Shown here piece after piece: positions 1 through 8,551 of a DNA stretch of 64,000 nt (the first letter of the stretch is position 1; each line of letters begins with the position of its first letter). The notes below the pieces were generated by a model. The model saw only the letters and a program-made list of their open reading frames with translations, did no database searches and was not told where the DNA came from. The stretch comes from Bacillus sp. P14.5 (GTDB lineage: Bacteria > Bacillota > Bacilli > Bacillales > Bacillaceae_B): the NCBI RefSeq assembly GCF_003316765.1, contig NZ_NIJF01000073.1, forward strand, positions 124,001 to 188,000. The letters are read 5' to 3'. The translations under genes were made by a program, and so were the position numbers.

Positions 1-497
1 GAGAGAACGGCTTGATCAACTTTCTTCTTGTGAATATTGGAATCGTGGATGAGCCGATCAGCTGGCTGCAAAATCAATGGACCGCGATGATCGTTATCTG
101 GCTGTTCCATATCTGGAAGACAGTCGGTTGGACCGTTGTCATTTACCTGGCAGCCCTTCAAGGCATTCCGAAGAACCTATATGAAGCGGCAGCGATTGAT
201 GGAGCAAGCGGCATCAAGGCCTTCCGTTTTGTCACTATCCCAATGCTTGGACCAATCACCGCCTTTGTTATCATCAACCTTGTCATGGGTGCTTTCAATA
301 TCTTCCCGCAGGTGTACTTTATCACCAATGGCGGACCGATGGGGCAGACAGAAGTGCTGCAGAGCATGATATATAAGCAGGCTTTCAATAACTTCAACTT
401 TGGTTATTCCTCAGCCCTGGGTGTAATGATGGGATTAACGATCTTCCTCATTACGTTGACGCAGCAGAAAAAACTTGGAAGACAGAGGTTCATGTAA
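1..497 (+). CDS. ABC sugar transporter permease, MalF type (5' partial)
   Basis: The reading frame is open from base 3 with no start in the window, so the N-terminus lies upstream. What is visible is the C-terminal part of a binding-protein-dependent permease: several hydrophobic segments and the cytoplasmic EAA loop (EAAAIDGASGIKAF...IPML), which docks on the ATPase. It ends 21 bases before the next permease, so the two form the membrane heterodimer of one carbohydrate importer. No ATPase gene is visible here; Bacillaceae importers of this class commonly share an MsmX-type ATPase encoded elsewhere (family knowledge). The substrate is inferred from neighbouring GH66 and GH13 genes as isomalto-oligosaccharides. 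Confidence 0.9.
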   Translation, partial: ENGLINFLLVNIGIVDEPISWLQNQWTAMIVIWLFHIWKTVGWTVVIYLAALQGIPKNLYEAAAIDGASGIKAFRFVTIPMLGPITAFVIINLVMGAFNIFPQVYFITNGGPMGQTEVLQSMIYKQAFNNFNFGYSSALGVMMGLTIFLITLTQQKKLGRQRFM

Positions 498-518
498 CCA
501 GAGGAGGAGGTTTTACAA

Positions 519-1352
519 ATGAAGGGAAACATTTTTTCAAAAATTATCGTATATTCGTTTCTAATATTCGGGCTTGTCATTTTTATCACACCATTCATTT
601 ATATGCTCATGACCACCTTCATCGGCGAAGCATATTCACTGCCTCGGCCGCATGAAGTATTTACCGCAGTTCCTAATCTGGAAAACTATGAAACGGTTTG
701 GAACAAGAATAACTTTTTCCGTTACTTCATGAACAGTTTGCTTGTGGCGGGTGTTGCGACAGTCGGTAGCGTGTTTTTAGGAGCCCTGACAGCATACGCG
801 TTTGTACGCTTCACTTTTCCAGGAAAAGAACTACTGTTCAGAATGTTTCTGTTCACAATGATGATTCCTCTTGTATTGGCAATCGTTCCACAGTTCACGG
901 TTATCAAGAGCCTGGGGCTTGTCAACACGTATTGGGGATTATGGCTTTTGTATATCGGCGGTGGGGTAGTGGGATCAACCTTCTTCCTGCGCGGATTCTT
1001 TGAAACCGTACCAAAAGAATTGGAAGAATCCATCTTGATGGACGGCGGCGGAAACTGGACGATCTTCAGAAGGATCTACCTTCCGCTGTCCAAGCCGGCT
1101 CTGGGAACAATGGCGATCTTCGCTTTCTCCGGAACATGGGATGAGTACTTTGTCGCGTTAACAATCATCAAAGATGAAGCAATGAGAACACTGCCGATTG
1201 CCTTGATGATGTTCCAAGGTAAATACGCGAGCAACTGGTCATGGATCTTTGCAGCTTCAATCATTGCCATCCTGCCGGTTATCTTGATCTATATCATATT
1301 CCAGAAAAAGTTCGTCCAAAGCGGCGACTCAGAAGGCGCTGTCAAAGGTTAA
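519..1352 (+). CDS. ABC sugar transporter permease, MalG type
   Basis: This 277-residue inner-membrane permease has the usual six hydrophobic segments and length of the MalG/LacG family. The EAA loop reads ELEESILMDGGGNWTIFRRI followed by a hydrophobic helix. A GAGGAGGAGG ribosome site lies just before the ATG at 519. It is the partner of the preceding partial permease and is followed, 123 bases later, by a GH66 lipoprotein, which suggests that the transporter imports oligosaccharides released at the cell surface from an alpha-1,6-glucan. The substrate is inference from context; the family call is secure. Confidence 0.93.
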   Translation: MKGNIFSKIIVYSFLIFGLVIFITPFIYMLMTTFIGEAYSLPRPHEVFTAVPNLENYETVWNKNNFFRYFMNSLLVAGVATVGSVFLGALTAYAFVRFTFPGKELLFRMFLFTMMIPLVLAIVPQFTVIKSLGLVNTYWGLWLLYIGGGVVGSTFFLRGFFETVPKELEESILMDGGGNWTIFRRIYLPLSKPALGTMAIFAFSGTWDEYFVALTIIKDEAMRTLPIALMMFQGKYASNWSWIFAASIIAILPVILIYIIFQKKFVQSGDSEGAVKG

Positions 1353-1475
1353 TTTTTCAAGATCTTTTCGTAAACGTTGCTGCTGTTTAATATGAATTCC
1401 GAAAGACAATGTCATATTTCAGGGTGAATTTGCGAAGAGAGTCTTTTTTTAAAAAAGCAGATTAAGGAGACTTTC

Positions 1476-3257
1476 ATGAAAAATCAAAAGAAATTAGCGT
1501 TAGTGTTAAGTGTCGGTTTGGGATTGAATGTATTGGCGGGCTGTACGTCAAATGAACCCGTGTTTCAATCCGCCACGATCGAGTCAGGAGAATGGGTGAG
1601 CTCCCTGAACACGGATAAAGCTGCTTATGCTCCTGGAGATAAAGTGAAATTCACCCTTACCCTGCAGGAAAAGGTGAAGGAAGGCAGCCTTCTTATTCAA
1701 TATAAGCACCTCGACGACCAGGTGGAAGAACAGGAAGTAACATTGTCTGACTCCCAGGAAGTTACGTGGGAATGGACTCCTGATAAAGAAGACTTCAAAG
1801 GGTATATGGCTGAGGTTTATGTAAAAGAAGGGAAGGATGTCGTTGATCACCAGAATATTGCGGTCGATGTCTCATCCGACTGGAGTAAATTCCCGAGATA
1901 CGGTTATCTCGCCGACTTCTTTGCGATGGAGGAAGGCGAACAGGAGGCCATTATAGACAAACTGAATCGTTTCCATCTCAATGGCATTCAATTTTATGAC
2001 TGGCAGTTCAAGCATGAAAAGCCGTTAAAGATGGAAAATGGAGAGGTTGCTGAAACGTGGCCGGACATTGCCAACCGGGAAGTGTCTAAGAAAACCATCG
2101 AAAATTATATAGAGCTCGCTCATGAAAAGAACATGATGGCCATGAACTACAACTTATTATTCGGCAGCTATGAGAATTTTGAAGAAGAAGGGGTCAAAAA
2201 GGAATGGGGAATTTTCCGTGACCCTGATATGGATGACCAGGACAAGCATCCGCTTCCTGAGAACTGGGCAAGCGACATCTATTTAATGGACCCTTCCAAC
2301 GAAGGCTGGCAGGAGCACTTGATCAATGCGGAGAAGGAAGTATTCGATCACCTGGATTTTGACGGCTGGCATGTCGACCAGCTTGGCGACCGCGGTGTTT
2401 TATGGAACGGACAGGGCAAAACCATTGATCTTGCCCAGACGTATGTTCCATTCCTGGAGCGTGCCAAATCTGAACTGGAAGTGGACTTTGTCATGAATGC
2501 CGTGAGCCAATATGCACAAGGGTATATTGCCTCCCAGGCACCGGTGGACTTCCTGTATTCAGAGCTTTGGGATGGCCACACAACGTATGACAGCTTGAAA
2601 AAAGTAATCGATCAAAACTCAAAGTACAGCAAAGGTGAACTCAATACAGTGCTGGCGGCTTACATGAACTATGATCTGTCCAACAGCAAGGGTGAGTTCA
2701 ACGCACCTGGCGTGCTGATGACAAACTCTGTCATCTTCGCATCAGGCGGCGCCCACCTCGAACTTGGGGAGAACATGCTGTCAAAAGAATATTTCCCGCA
2801 TAAAAATTTAGAAATCACGGATGAATTGAACGACCAGCTCACAAGCTATTATGACTTTACTGTAGCGTACGAAAACCTGCTTCGCGACGGCGCGGAGGAA
2901 GTTGAAAAAGAAGTAACTATAGAGGGTCAGGAAGTAACGGCTTCCCCTGAATTGGGTGCGCTTTGGAGCTTTGTTAAAAAGAAAGACAAACAAGAAATCA
3001 TCCAGCTCATCAACTTCACAGATGCTGCATCGATGGAGTGGAGAGACAATGATGGTTCCCAGCCGGAGCCTTCTGTGAAAGAAGAACTGAAGGTAACCAT
3101 CAAAACGGATGGAGATGTTGAGAAAGTCTGGACAGCTTCACCGGATCTCTATGAAGGTTCCGCCATGGAACTGGAATTCAAGCAGAAGGTTGATTCGCTC
3201 GAATTCACATTGCCGTCTATTAAATATTGGGATATGGTAGTGTTAGAATATAAGTAA
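1476..3257 (+). CDS. GH66 dextranase-like lipoprotein
   Basis: 593 residues. The N-terminus is a lipoprotein signal with lipobox LAGC (Cys23), so the enzyme is tethered outside the membrane. An Ig-like N-terminal domain is followed by a (beta/alpha)8 barrel of glycoside hydrolase family 66. The expected nucleophile is Asp301 in DGWHVDQLGD and the acid/base Glu363 in YSELWD, 62 residues apart and in the GH66 order. After YMNY (around residue 397) the barrel continues directly into the part beginning APGVLMTNSVIF; the carbohydrate-binding insertion seen in cycloisomaltooligosaccharide glucanotransferases is absent. It therefore resembles a dextranase or a cyclo-oligosaccharide-opening GH66 rather than a cyclising enzyme. 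The transporter genes lie upstream and a two-component system downstream. Confidence 0.88.
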   Translation: MKNQKKLALVLSVGLGLNVLAGCTSNEPVFQSATIESGEWVSSLNTDKAAYAPGDKVKFTLTLQEKVKEGSLLIQYKHLDDQVEEQEVTLSDSQEVTWEWTPDKEDFKGYMAEVYVKEGKDVVDHQNIAVDVSSDWSKFPRYGYLADFFAMEEGEQEAIIDKLNRFHLNGIQFYDWQFKHEKPLKMENGEVAETWPDIANREVSKKTIENYIELAHEKNMMAMNYNLLFGSYENFEEEGVKKEWGIFRDPDMDDQDKHPLPENWASDIYLMDPSNEGWQEHLINAEKEVFDHLDFDGWHVDQLGDRGVLWNGQGKTIDLAQTYVPFLERAKSELEVDFVMNAVSQYAQGYIASQAPVDFLYSELWDGHTTYDSLKKVIDQNSKYSKGELNTVLAAYMNYDLSNSKGEFNAPGVLMTNSVIFASGGAHLELGENMLSKEYFPHKNLEITDELNDQLTSYYDFTVAYENLLRDGAEEVEKEVTIEGQEVTASPELGALWSFVKKKDKQEIIQLINFTDAASMEWRDNDGSQPEPSVKEELKVTIKTDGDVEKVWTASPDLYEGSAMELEFKQKVDSLEFTLPSIKYWDMVVLEYK

Positions 3258-3356
3258 ACTTACTTTCTCTTTTGAGGACGTCGCGGGGAGTGCGGTTGAT
3301 TGATGGATGCCGCTGTTCCCGGTGTCATGCCTTTGAATGGGTTGCCAGCGGGGAAA

Positions 3357-3785
3357 ATAAGGGGAGTTTTTCCCCTTATTTTCAGATTTGTACTGATTTT
3401 GAGGGTGAATAAGGGGAGTTTTTCCCCTTATATGAAGAAAAAGCCCCTATTTTCTAGTGGTTCTAGTCAAATAAGGGGAATTTCTCCCGCTATTTCAGTG
3501 ATTTTCGGTGCTTTTAATGAAATAAGGGGAGTTTTTCCCTCTATTTAGAAGAGTAACTGAAGTGTTGGCCTTGCCGGAGCAACCAGTGGGAAAATAAGCG
3601 GAATTTGTCCGGTTAAATGCCGGTTTGAGCCCAATTTATTGGTAAATAAGCGGAGTTTTTCCGCTTATCTAAGGCAGAAGTGCCTATCTGATAGTCAATT
3701 GAGTCAAATAAGCGGAATTTTTCCGTCTATTCCAGCAATTATTGGTGTTGTTTTGTAAATAAGCGGAATTTCTCCGCCTATTATA
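3357..3785. repeat. Phased hairpin array A1 (two tandem four-hairpin elements)
   Basis: Eight imperfect palindromes of about 25 bases lie between the GH66 gene and the histidine kinase. Their ATAA starts are at 3357, 3409, 3471, 3522, 3594, 3646, 3708 and 3759, giving steps of 52, 62, 51, 72, 52, 62 and 51. The first four mostly use arms AAGGGG/CCCCTT and the second four use AAGCGG/CCGCTT, so stems change together on both arms. Read on the minus strand, each group of four matches the elements at 36.5, 44.1 and 57.7 kb through stems and spacers. A Bacillaceae repeat relic (CACAAGCGCC) follows at about 3790-3835. No gene is seen in 3258-3938. Confidence 0.9.
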
Positions 3786-3938
3786 AAAAGCACAAGCGCC
3801 CGCGTCCCGCAGGAGCTCATAAGCCGGCAGCGAAGACCCATAACCGCACTCAAAACAAACCAAAAAACCCCCAGAAAATACCCTGAAAAAAGAGAATTAA
3901 GATACATTTAATACTACAGAGTAAAGAGGGATCCAGCG

Positions 3939-5729
3939 ATGATTTACAACCTACTTAGAAAACGTCTGGCTTCAAAAGTCATCGTCACTATATTGATTGT
4001 CAGTTTGATCCCGACCGTATTTAATAGTTTGTTTTTCTATCAGTCCGCATCGGATGTGGTAAAAGAAAATGTCAGAGAATCTTCGCTGCAGATCGCTAGG
4101 CAGGCAGCAGATTCTCTTTCGTTTATTTTTTCCAATGGCAGTGATATGTCGGACCTTTTATACAGCAACGAACGGATTCAGGAAATAGTTAAGGCGGACC
4201 TGAATGATACCGCTTCACCCGCTGAAATCAAAGAAAACCAGGAGTACATGAACTCTTTCCTGAATTCGAATATCTATACCAGTTCATTTGTCCGCATCAT
4301 TTATGTGCTAAAAGATGAAGGAAACAGCTGGGGAAGCGGGACGTTCTCGCCTTATAAGCTTTCCATGGTCAATATTGACAAGTCGGAGTGGGCAAAGGAG
4401 TCTGTCAAAAAAGACGGTGAGTTGGTCTGGGGCGGCCTGCAGTACGATAAGTTCAGCGGAGCGGGAGAGAATACTGCCCTCGTGCTTCCCATCACCAGAG
4501 TCATGAAGGATTTTGACAATATGGAAAATATCGCGTATGTGCAGGTCAGCCTGGATGGAAATGCGATCCTCGAAAAAATCAATCAAATTAAATTGGGGAA
4601 AACGGGCCGCTTTTTTGTGGTAAATGAATCGGCGGAAGTGATGATCGACAACGACCTGGATGAAATCGGGAAGCCTGTCCATAATGATGAACTGCGGAAT
4701 TACATTAAGGGTAAGAAGCAGGAGTTTGAATTTCATCAGAACGGCGTCCATCAGTATGGCGTCATGCAGCCGATCGGCAATGGCTGGTCGATTGTCGGCA
4801 TCGTCCCTGTCACTGAAATCACAGGTGAAATTGTGTCGATCCAGCGCATCATCATTTTTGCCTCTGTCATGTTCGGCATCATTGCAATCATTCTTGGCAT
4901 TGCCATCGCCAAACGGGTGACAGAGCCTGTCAAAGTATTGACAAAGCAGATGAAACTGGTTGGAGAAGGAGATTTTAAAGTCCGGACAGCCGTCAGTTCG
5001 GTTGATGAAATCGGCGTGATGAGCAGCCAGTTCAATCACATGATCAATCAGGTGGATAATCTTTTGGAACAGATAAGAGAAGAGCAGCGGCAGAAGCAGG
5101 AAGCCGAGCTCAGGGCCATCAAACACAGGATCAATCCTCATTTTCTATTCAATACGCTGAGCACGATCCGCTGGCTTGTACAGTTTAAGGAAACTGAACG
5201 GGCCAACACGGCGCTGTCTTCTTTATCGAAGCTGCTGGAAGGCAATATGGGGAAAACCGGAACCTTCATATCCATCAAAGAAGAGATCGAGCTGGTTGAG
5301 AATTTCATGCTCATCCTGCAAATCCGCTATCAGCAGAACTTCTACCTGAAAACAGACTTTGAAGAGGATGTGGAAGACTTCCAAATTCCGCGTATGCTTC
5401 TTCAGCCGATTGTCGAGAATTCAATTTTTCATGGAATCGTCCCTACTGGGAAAGAAGGAACAATCGTTATATCCGGTAAAAAGGTTGAACGGGGAGTGGA
5501 GCTGGAAATCCACGATAACGGCTTGGGGATCAAGGAAGATATCCTGCAGAAATTTCAGCAGACATCAGATACATCCAGTTCCTATTTAGGGATAGGGCTC
5601 AGTCATGTGTATGACTCTGTGCGCCTTTATTTTGAAAAGGATTCGAAGGTGGAAATCACGAGTACGGAAGAAGGAACTATCGTGAAATTACTATTGCTAT
5701 CGGAACCAGGGGGTGAGAATCGTGTTTAA
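3939..5729 (+). CDS. Sensor histidine kinase, YesM type
   Basis: 596 residues. A membrane helix near residues 14-34, an extracellular sensor region of about 270 residues, a second helix near 304-324 and a HAMP domain (RVTEPVKVLTKQM...) precede a LytS/YesM-type kinase core. The phosphoacceptor is probably His401 in INPHFLFNT. The ATP-binding N box reads LQPIVENSIFHGI, with a G box around GLGIKED. It overlaps the response regulator start by a few bases. YesM-type kinases sense extracellular sugars in Firmicutes (family knowledge); given the neighbours, the ligand is probably an alpha-1,6-gluco-oligosaccharide, possibly presented by the solute-binding lipoprotein encoded at 7274. Confidence 0.93.
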   Translation: MIYNLLRKRLASKVIVTILIVSLIPTVFNSLFFYQSASDVVKENVRESSLQIARQAADSLSFIFSNGSDMSDLLYSNERIQEIVKADLNDTASPAEIKENQEYMNSFLNSNIYTSSFVRIIYVLKDEGNSWGSGTFSPYKLSMVNIDKSEWAKESVKKDGELVWGGLQYDKFSGAGENTALVLPITRVMKDFDNMENIAYVQVSLDGNAILEKINQIKLGKTGRFFVVNESAEVMIDNDLDEIGKPVHNDELRNYIKGKKQEFEFHQNGVHQYGVMQPIGNGWSIVGIVPVTEITGEIVSIQRIIIFASVMFGIIAIILGIAIAKRVTEPVKVLTKQMKLVGEGDFKVRTAVSSVDEIGVMSSQFNHMINQVDNLLEQIREEQRQKQEAELRAIKHRINPHFLFNTLSTIRWLVQFKETERANTALSSLSKLLEGNMGKTGTFISIKEEIELVENFMLILQIRYQQNFYLKTDFEEDVEDFQIPRMLLQPIVENSIFHGIVPTGKEGTIVISGKKVERGVELEIHDNGLGIKEDILQKFQQTSDTSSSYLGIGLSHVYDSVRLYFEKDSKVEITSTEEGTIVKLLLLSEPGGENRV

Positions 5730-7257
5730 TGTAATGATTGTAGATGATGAACCGATTATCCGCTTTGGACTGAAGTCCTCCATCGATTGGGAAAAAGAGA
5801 ACCTGAAGCTCGTCGGTGATTACCCGAACGGCAAACAGGCATTGGATGCCATGGAGGACACTGCGGTCGATATCCTGATCACTGACATCAAAATGCCCGT
5901 AATGGACGGCATCACACTCATGAAAAAAGCGCTGGAAAAGAATTCAAAGCTGAAAATCGTGCTGGTCAGCAGCTATAACGAATTTGAATATGTAAGAGAA
6001 GGGCTTACACACGGAGCCGTTGATTATATTTTAAAGCCGACGCTCGAGCCTGAAACCTTTTTGAAAACGGTTCAGAAATGCGTGGACAAGATTGAGGAAG
6101 AGCAGAGTATGGACAGGAAACTGGAGTATGCCAGCAGATCGACTGATGCGGCCAACAGAAGAAAAATGGAACAGGAAATCAAGCGGATTCTTTTAAAAAA
6201 GAATGAAGACGTCAAGAGCGAAAGCATCAAGGAGATGTTTGCGGATCCCCATACAATCGTTCTGTTGAAGCTGAAGGAAATCGACAGAGTCGAAGAGGAT
6301 TTTGGTTTTCTATACAACAGCCTGATTTTTGAAGAAATACAAGAAAGATTTTATCAGGAAATGGATGAAGGGATCTGCTTTCTAGTCAGTGACAGCGAGC
6401 TGATCTTTCTTCTGAAGAAGACGGGTGATCCCTTATCCCTGACGCACATGGTCAAGGAGAAAATTGAAAGCGAAACGTCGATCGGCATCATCTACGGATA
6501 CGATGTCGTCCAGAATGTTCAGGATCTGGTAAAAGGATATTACCGGGCCCATTCCGCGTGCAGAAGATATTTTTTCCATAGTGAGAAAGAGGTATTCAAG
6601 TACAGACCGGATCTGGCGAAGGATGTCCCGGCGATTTCAGAACAAGAGCTGGAAGGGGTCCTGCTACCCTTCGATGAGAGCAGAAGCCAGCAGTTCATTG
6701 AAGACCGGTTTGGTGTATGGAGCAGTGAAAGCATGAATCCTTCCGATATTAAAAAAGAGGCAGGGAATATCTTAAAAACCATTTTTATAAAGAAGATTGA
6801 TTTGCCCCTGCTGATGGAAAAGATTGCGATCATTGAGGCTTCGGCAACTTTGGAGGAAGTCCGAAAATCCACCCTTGAAGGTCTCAAAGCCTGTGCCCAG
6901 CTGTTAGTGAATGGTGAAAGCAAGCCTCATATGGACAATGAACTTCTGGATAAAGCCCTGCACTATATACATGCCAATTATACAGAAGAACTGACGCTGC
7001 AAAATGTAGCCGACCATATTCATATCAGCCGCAATTACTTTAGTATTCTTTTCAAAAGGCTGATGGATCAGAATTTTATCGATTATGTCATTGAACTCCG
7101 GGTGAAGAAAGCGAAGGAGTTACTGAGGCAGACCTCCTTGAAGGTGTATGAAGTGGCAGCCAATGCGGGTTTCAATGATGTGAAGTATTTCAGTAAATTA
7201 TTTAAAAAAGTTACGGGCCAATCTCCCGGGGATTACAGGCTGAATCATGAACAGTAA
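5722..7257 (+). CDS. Response regulator, YesN type, with AraC DNA-binding domain
   Basis: I place the start at the GTG at 5722, because AGGGGGTGA lies five bases before it; an earlier GTG at 5713 sits inside that ribosome site. The protein has about 511 residues. The receiver domain contains DDEP, phosphoacceptor Asp55 in TDIKMPVMDG, and the KPT motif. A middle region of about 250 residues is followed by a C-terminal AraC double helix-turn-helix (HISRNYFSILFKRL...FNDVKYFSKLFKKVTG). It overlaps the kinase gene, so the pair is co-translated. It should activate the alpha-glucan genes on either side, but no binding site could be assigned. Confidence 0.94.
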   Translation: MFNVMIVDDEPIIRFGLKSSIDWEKENLKLVGDYPNGKQALDAMEDTAVDILITDIKMPVMDGITLMKKALEKNSKLKIVLVSSYNEFEYVREGLTHGAVDYILKPTLEPETFLKTVQKCVDKIEEEQSMDRKLEYASRSTDAANRRKMEQEIKRILLKKNEDVKSESIKEMFADPHTIVLLKLKEIDRVEEDFGFLYNSLIFEEIQERFYQEMDEGICFLVSDSELIFLLKKTGDPLSLTHMVKEKIESETSIGIIYGYDVVQNVQDLVKGYYRAHSACRRYFFHSEKEVFKYRPDLAKDVPAISEQELEGVLLPFDESRSQQFIEDRFGVWSSESMNPSDIKKEAGNILKTIFIKKIDLPLLMEKIAIIEASATLEEVRKSTLEGLKACAQLLVNGESKPHMDNELLDKALHYIHANYTEELTLQNVADHIHISRNYFSILFKRLMDQNFIDYVIELRVKKAKELLRQTSLKVYEVAANAGFNDVKYFSKLFKKVTGQSPGDYRLNHEQ

Positions 7258-7273
7258 GAAAGGAACTCCGTCC

Positions 7274-8551
7274 ATGAAGCGTTCATTGCTGCCATTGGTC
7301 ATGCTGGTGCTGACGATGCAGGGCTGCATGAACCAGAATATTATTGAAGAGAACGAACCCGTCCAGATGGATACGGGGAACGCCAAGGAACAGATTGAAA
7401 TCTGGCATACGTATAGTGATGAGGAGACACGGATCTTCGAGCAGGAAGTCATTCCATTGTTTGAAAAGGAGAATCCGGAGATCGATGTCAAGCCGGTTCG
7501 CCAGCCTCACAATGAGCAGCTGATGTCTGCATTGATTTCGAGGGCATCGGTCAACCGCACGCCTGATATTATCCGGATGGACATCACCTGGCTTCCGAAG
7601 TTTGCCGACCTGGAGCTTCTCTATCCTGTGAGTGAGTTCGATGACTTTAATGAAGTCAAAGATCGATTTTATTTTCCGCCATTGGAATCCAATCGTTATG
7701 GGGACGACTATTACGGCCTGCCTTTGAATACCAACACGAAAGCAGCGATTTTCAATAAGGACACCGTTGAAGAACTTGAATTGGAACAACTGCCCCGTAC
7801 GATGGATAATTTGCTGAAGATTGTGGAAGAGAATCAACTGAAGATCGCTATGAATGACGTATCCCCATGGAGCAGCCTGCCTTACTTTTACGGCTTGGGC
7901 GGGAAACTGCTGAGCCCGCAATATACTCAGGCTGCAGGATACCTGGACAGCAGGGAAAGTATCGAGGCCGTAGAGAGGCTTGTGCAGCTCTATGAGAATG
8001 GAAATTTCCCTCCTGAAATCTTGAAGGGATATCCGCAAACCTGGGAAAAAATCAGGACCGGAGAGTACTTCATGATCGATGAAGGGCCATGGTTCTACAG
8101 CGTCCATTCCCTGCTTGATATTGAAGTCCTGAAGAGGCAGACCGTTTCAGCCCCATTTCCGAGCAATGAAGTATTCACATCAGTTCTCGGAGGCGAAAAT
8201 GCCGTCATTACAAAGGGGTCGGAGCACCGCGAAGCCTCGTGGACATTCATCAAGTGGCTGACGACAGAGACTCCGCAGAAGCTATTACTGACTGCAGGTG
8301 TGCTGCCGACCAATACGGAAGTGGAAATGGCCAGCATCGTCGAGCAGTATCCATATTATGAAAGCTATATTGAAAGCATCAACAGAACTTTCCTCAGGCC
8401 GCCTGTACCACAGTGGAGTGAAATCAACTCGATCTACACCGAGTATTTCAGGCTGATGTTTTCAGGAGAATTGAGCGCGGAGGAAGGGTTAAAGAAAGCA
8501 GCAGAAGAGATCGATGAGCTGCTGATATATAGAGAGGATGAAGAGGAATGA
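7274..8551 (+). CDS. Sugar ABC transporter solute-binding lipoprotein
   Basis: About 425 residues from the ATG at 7274, which has AGAAAGGAA upstream and starts directly with a lipoprotein signal MKRSLLPLVMLVLTMQGC (Cys18). An in-frame ATG at 7247 would add a charged extension in front of the signal. The mature protein matches family 1 extracellular solute-binding proteins (IEIWHTYSDEETRIFEQEVIPLF and a C-terminal WTFIKWLTTE). It is encoded apart from the two permeases and directly after a sensor/regulator pair, so it may serve sensing as well as uptake. Its last four bases overlap the start of the GH13 gene (ATGA). Confidence 0.93.
   Translation: MKRSLLPLVMLVLTMQGCMNQNIIEENEPVQMDTGNAKEQIEIWHTYSDEETRIFEQEVIPLFEKENPEIDVKPVRQPHNEQLMSALISRASVNRTPDIIRMDITWLPKFADLELLYPVSEFDDFNEVKDRFYFPPLESNRYGDDYYGLPLNTNTKAAIFNKDTVEELELEQLPRTMDNLLKIVEENQLKIAMNDVSPWSSLPYFYGLGGKLLSPQYTQAAGYLDSRESIEAVERLVQLYENGNFPPEILKGYPQTWEKIRTGEYFMIDEGPWFYSVHSLLDIEVLKRQTVSAPFPSNEVFTSVLGGENAVITKGSEHREASWTFIKWLTTETPQKLLLTAGVLPTNTEVEMASIVEQYPYYESYIESINRTFLRPPVPQWSEINSIYTEYFRLMFSGELSAEEGLKKAAEEIDELLIYREDEEE

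Noticed and set aside
3300-3548. Open frame of 82 codons in the intergenic region after the first GH66 gene
   Set aside because: It runs through the hairpin repeats, has no ribosome site and encodes repeat-derived low-complexity sequence.
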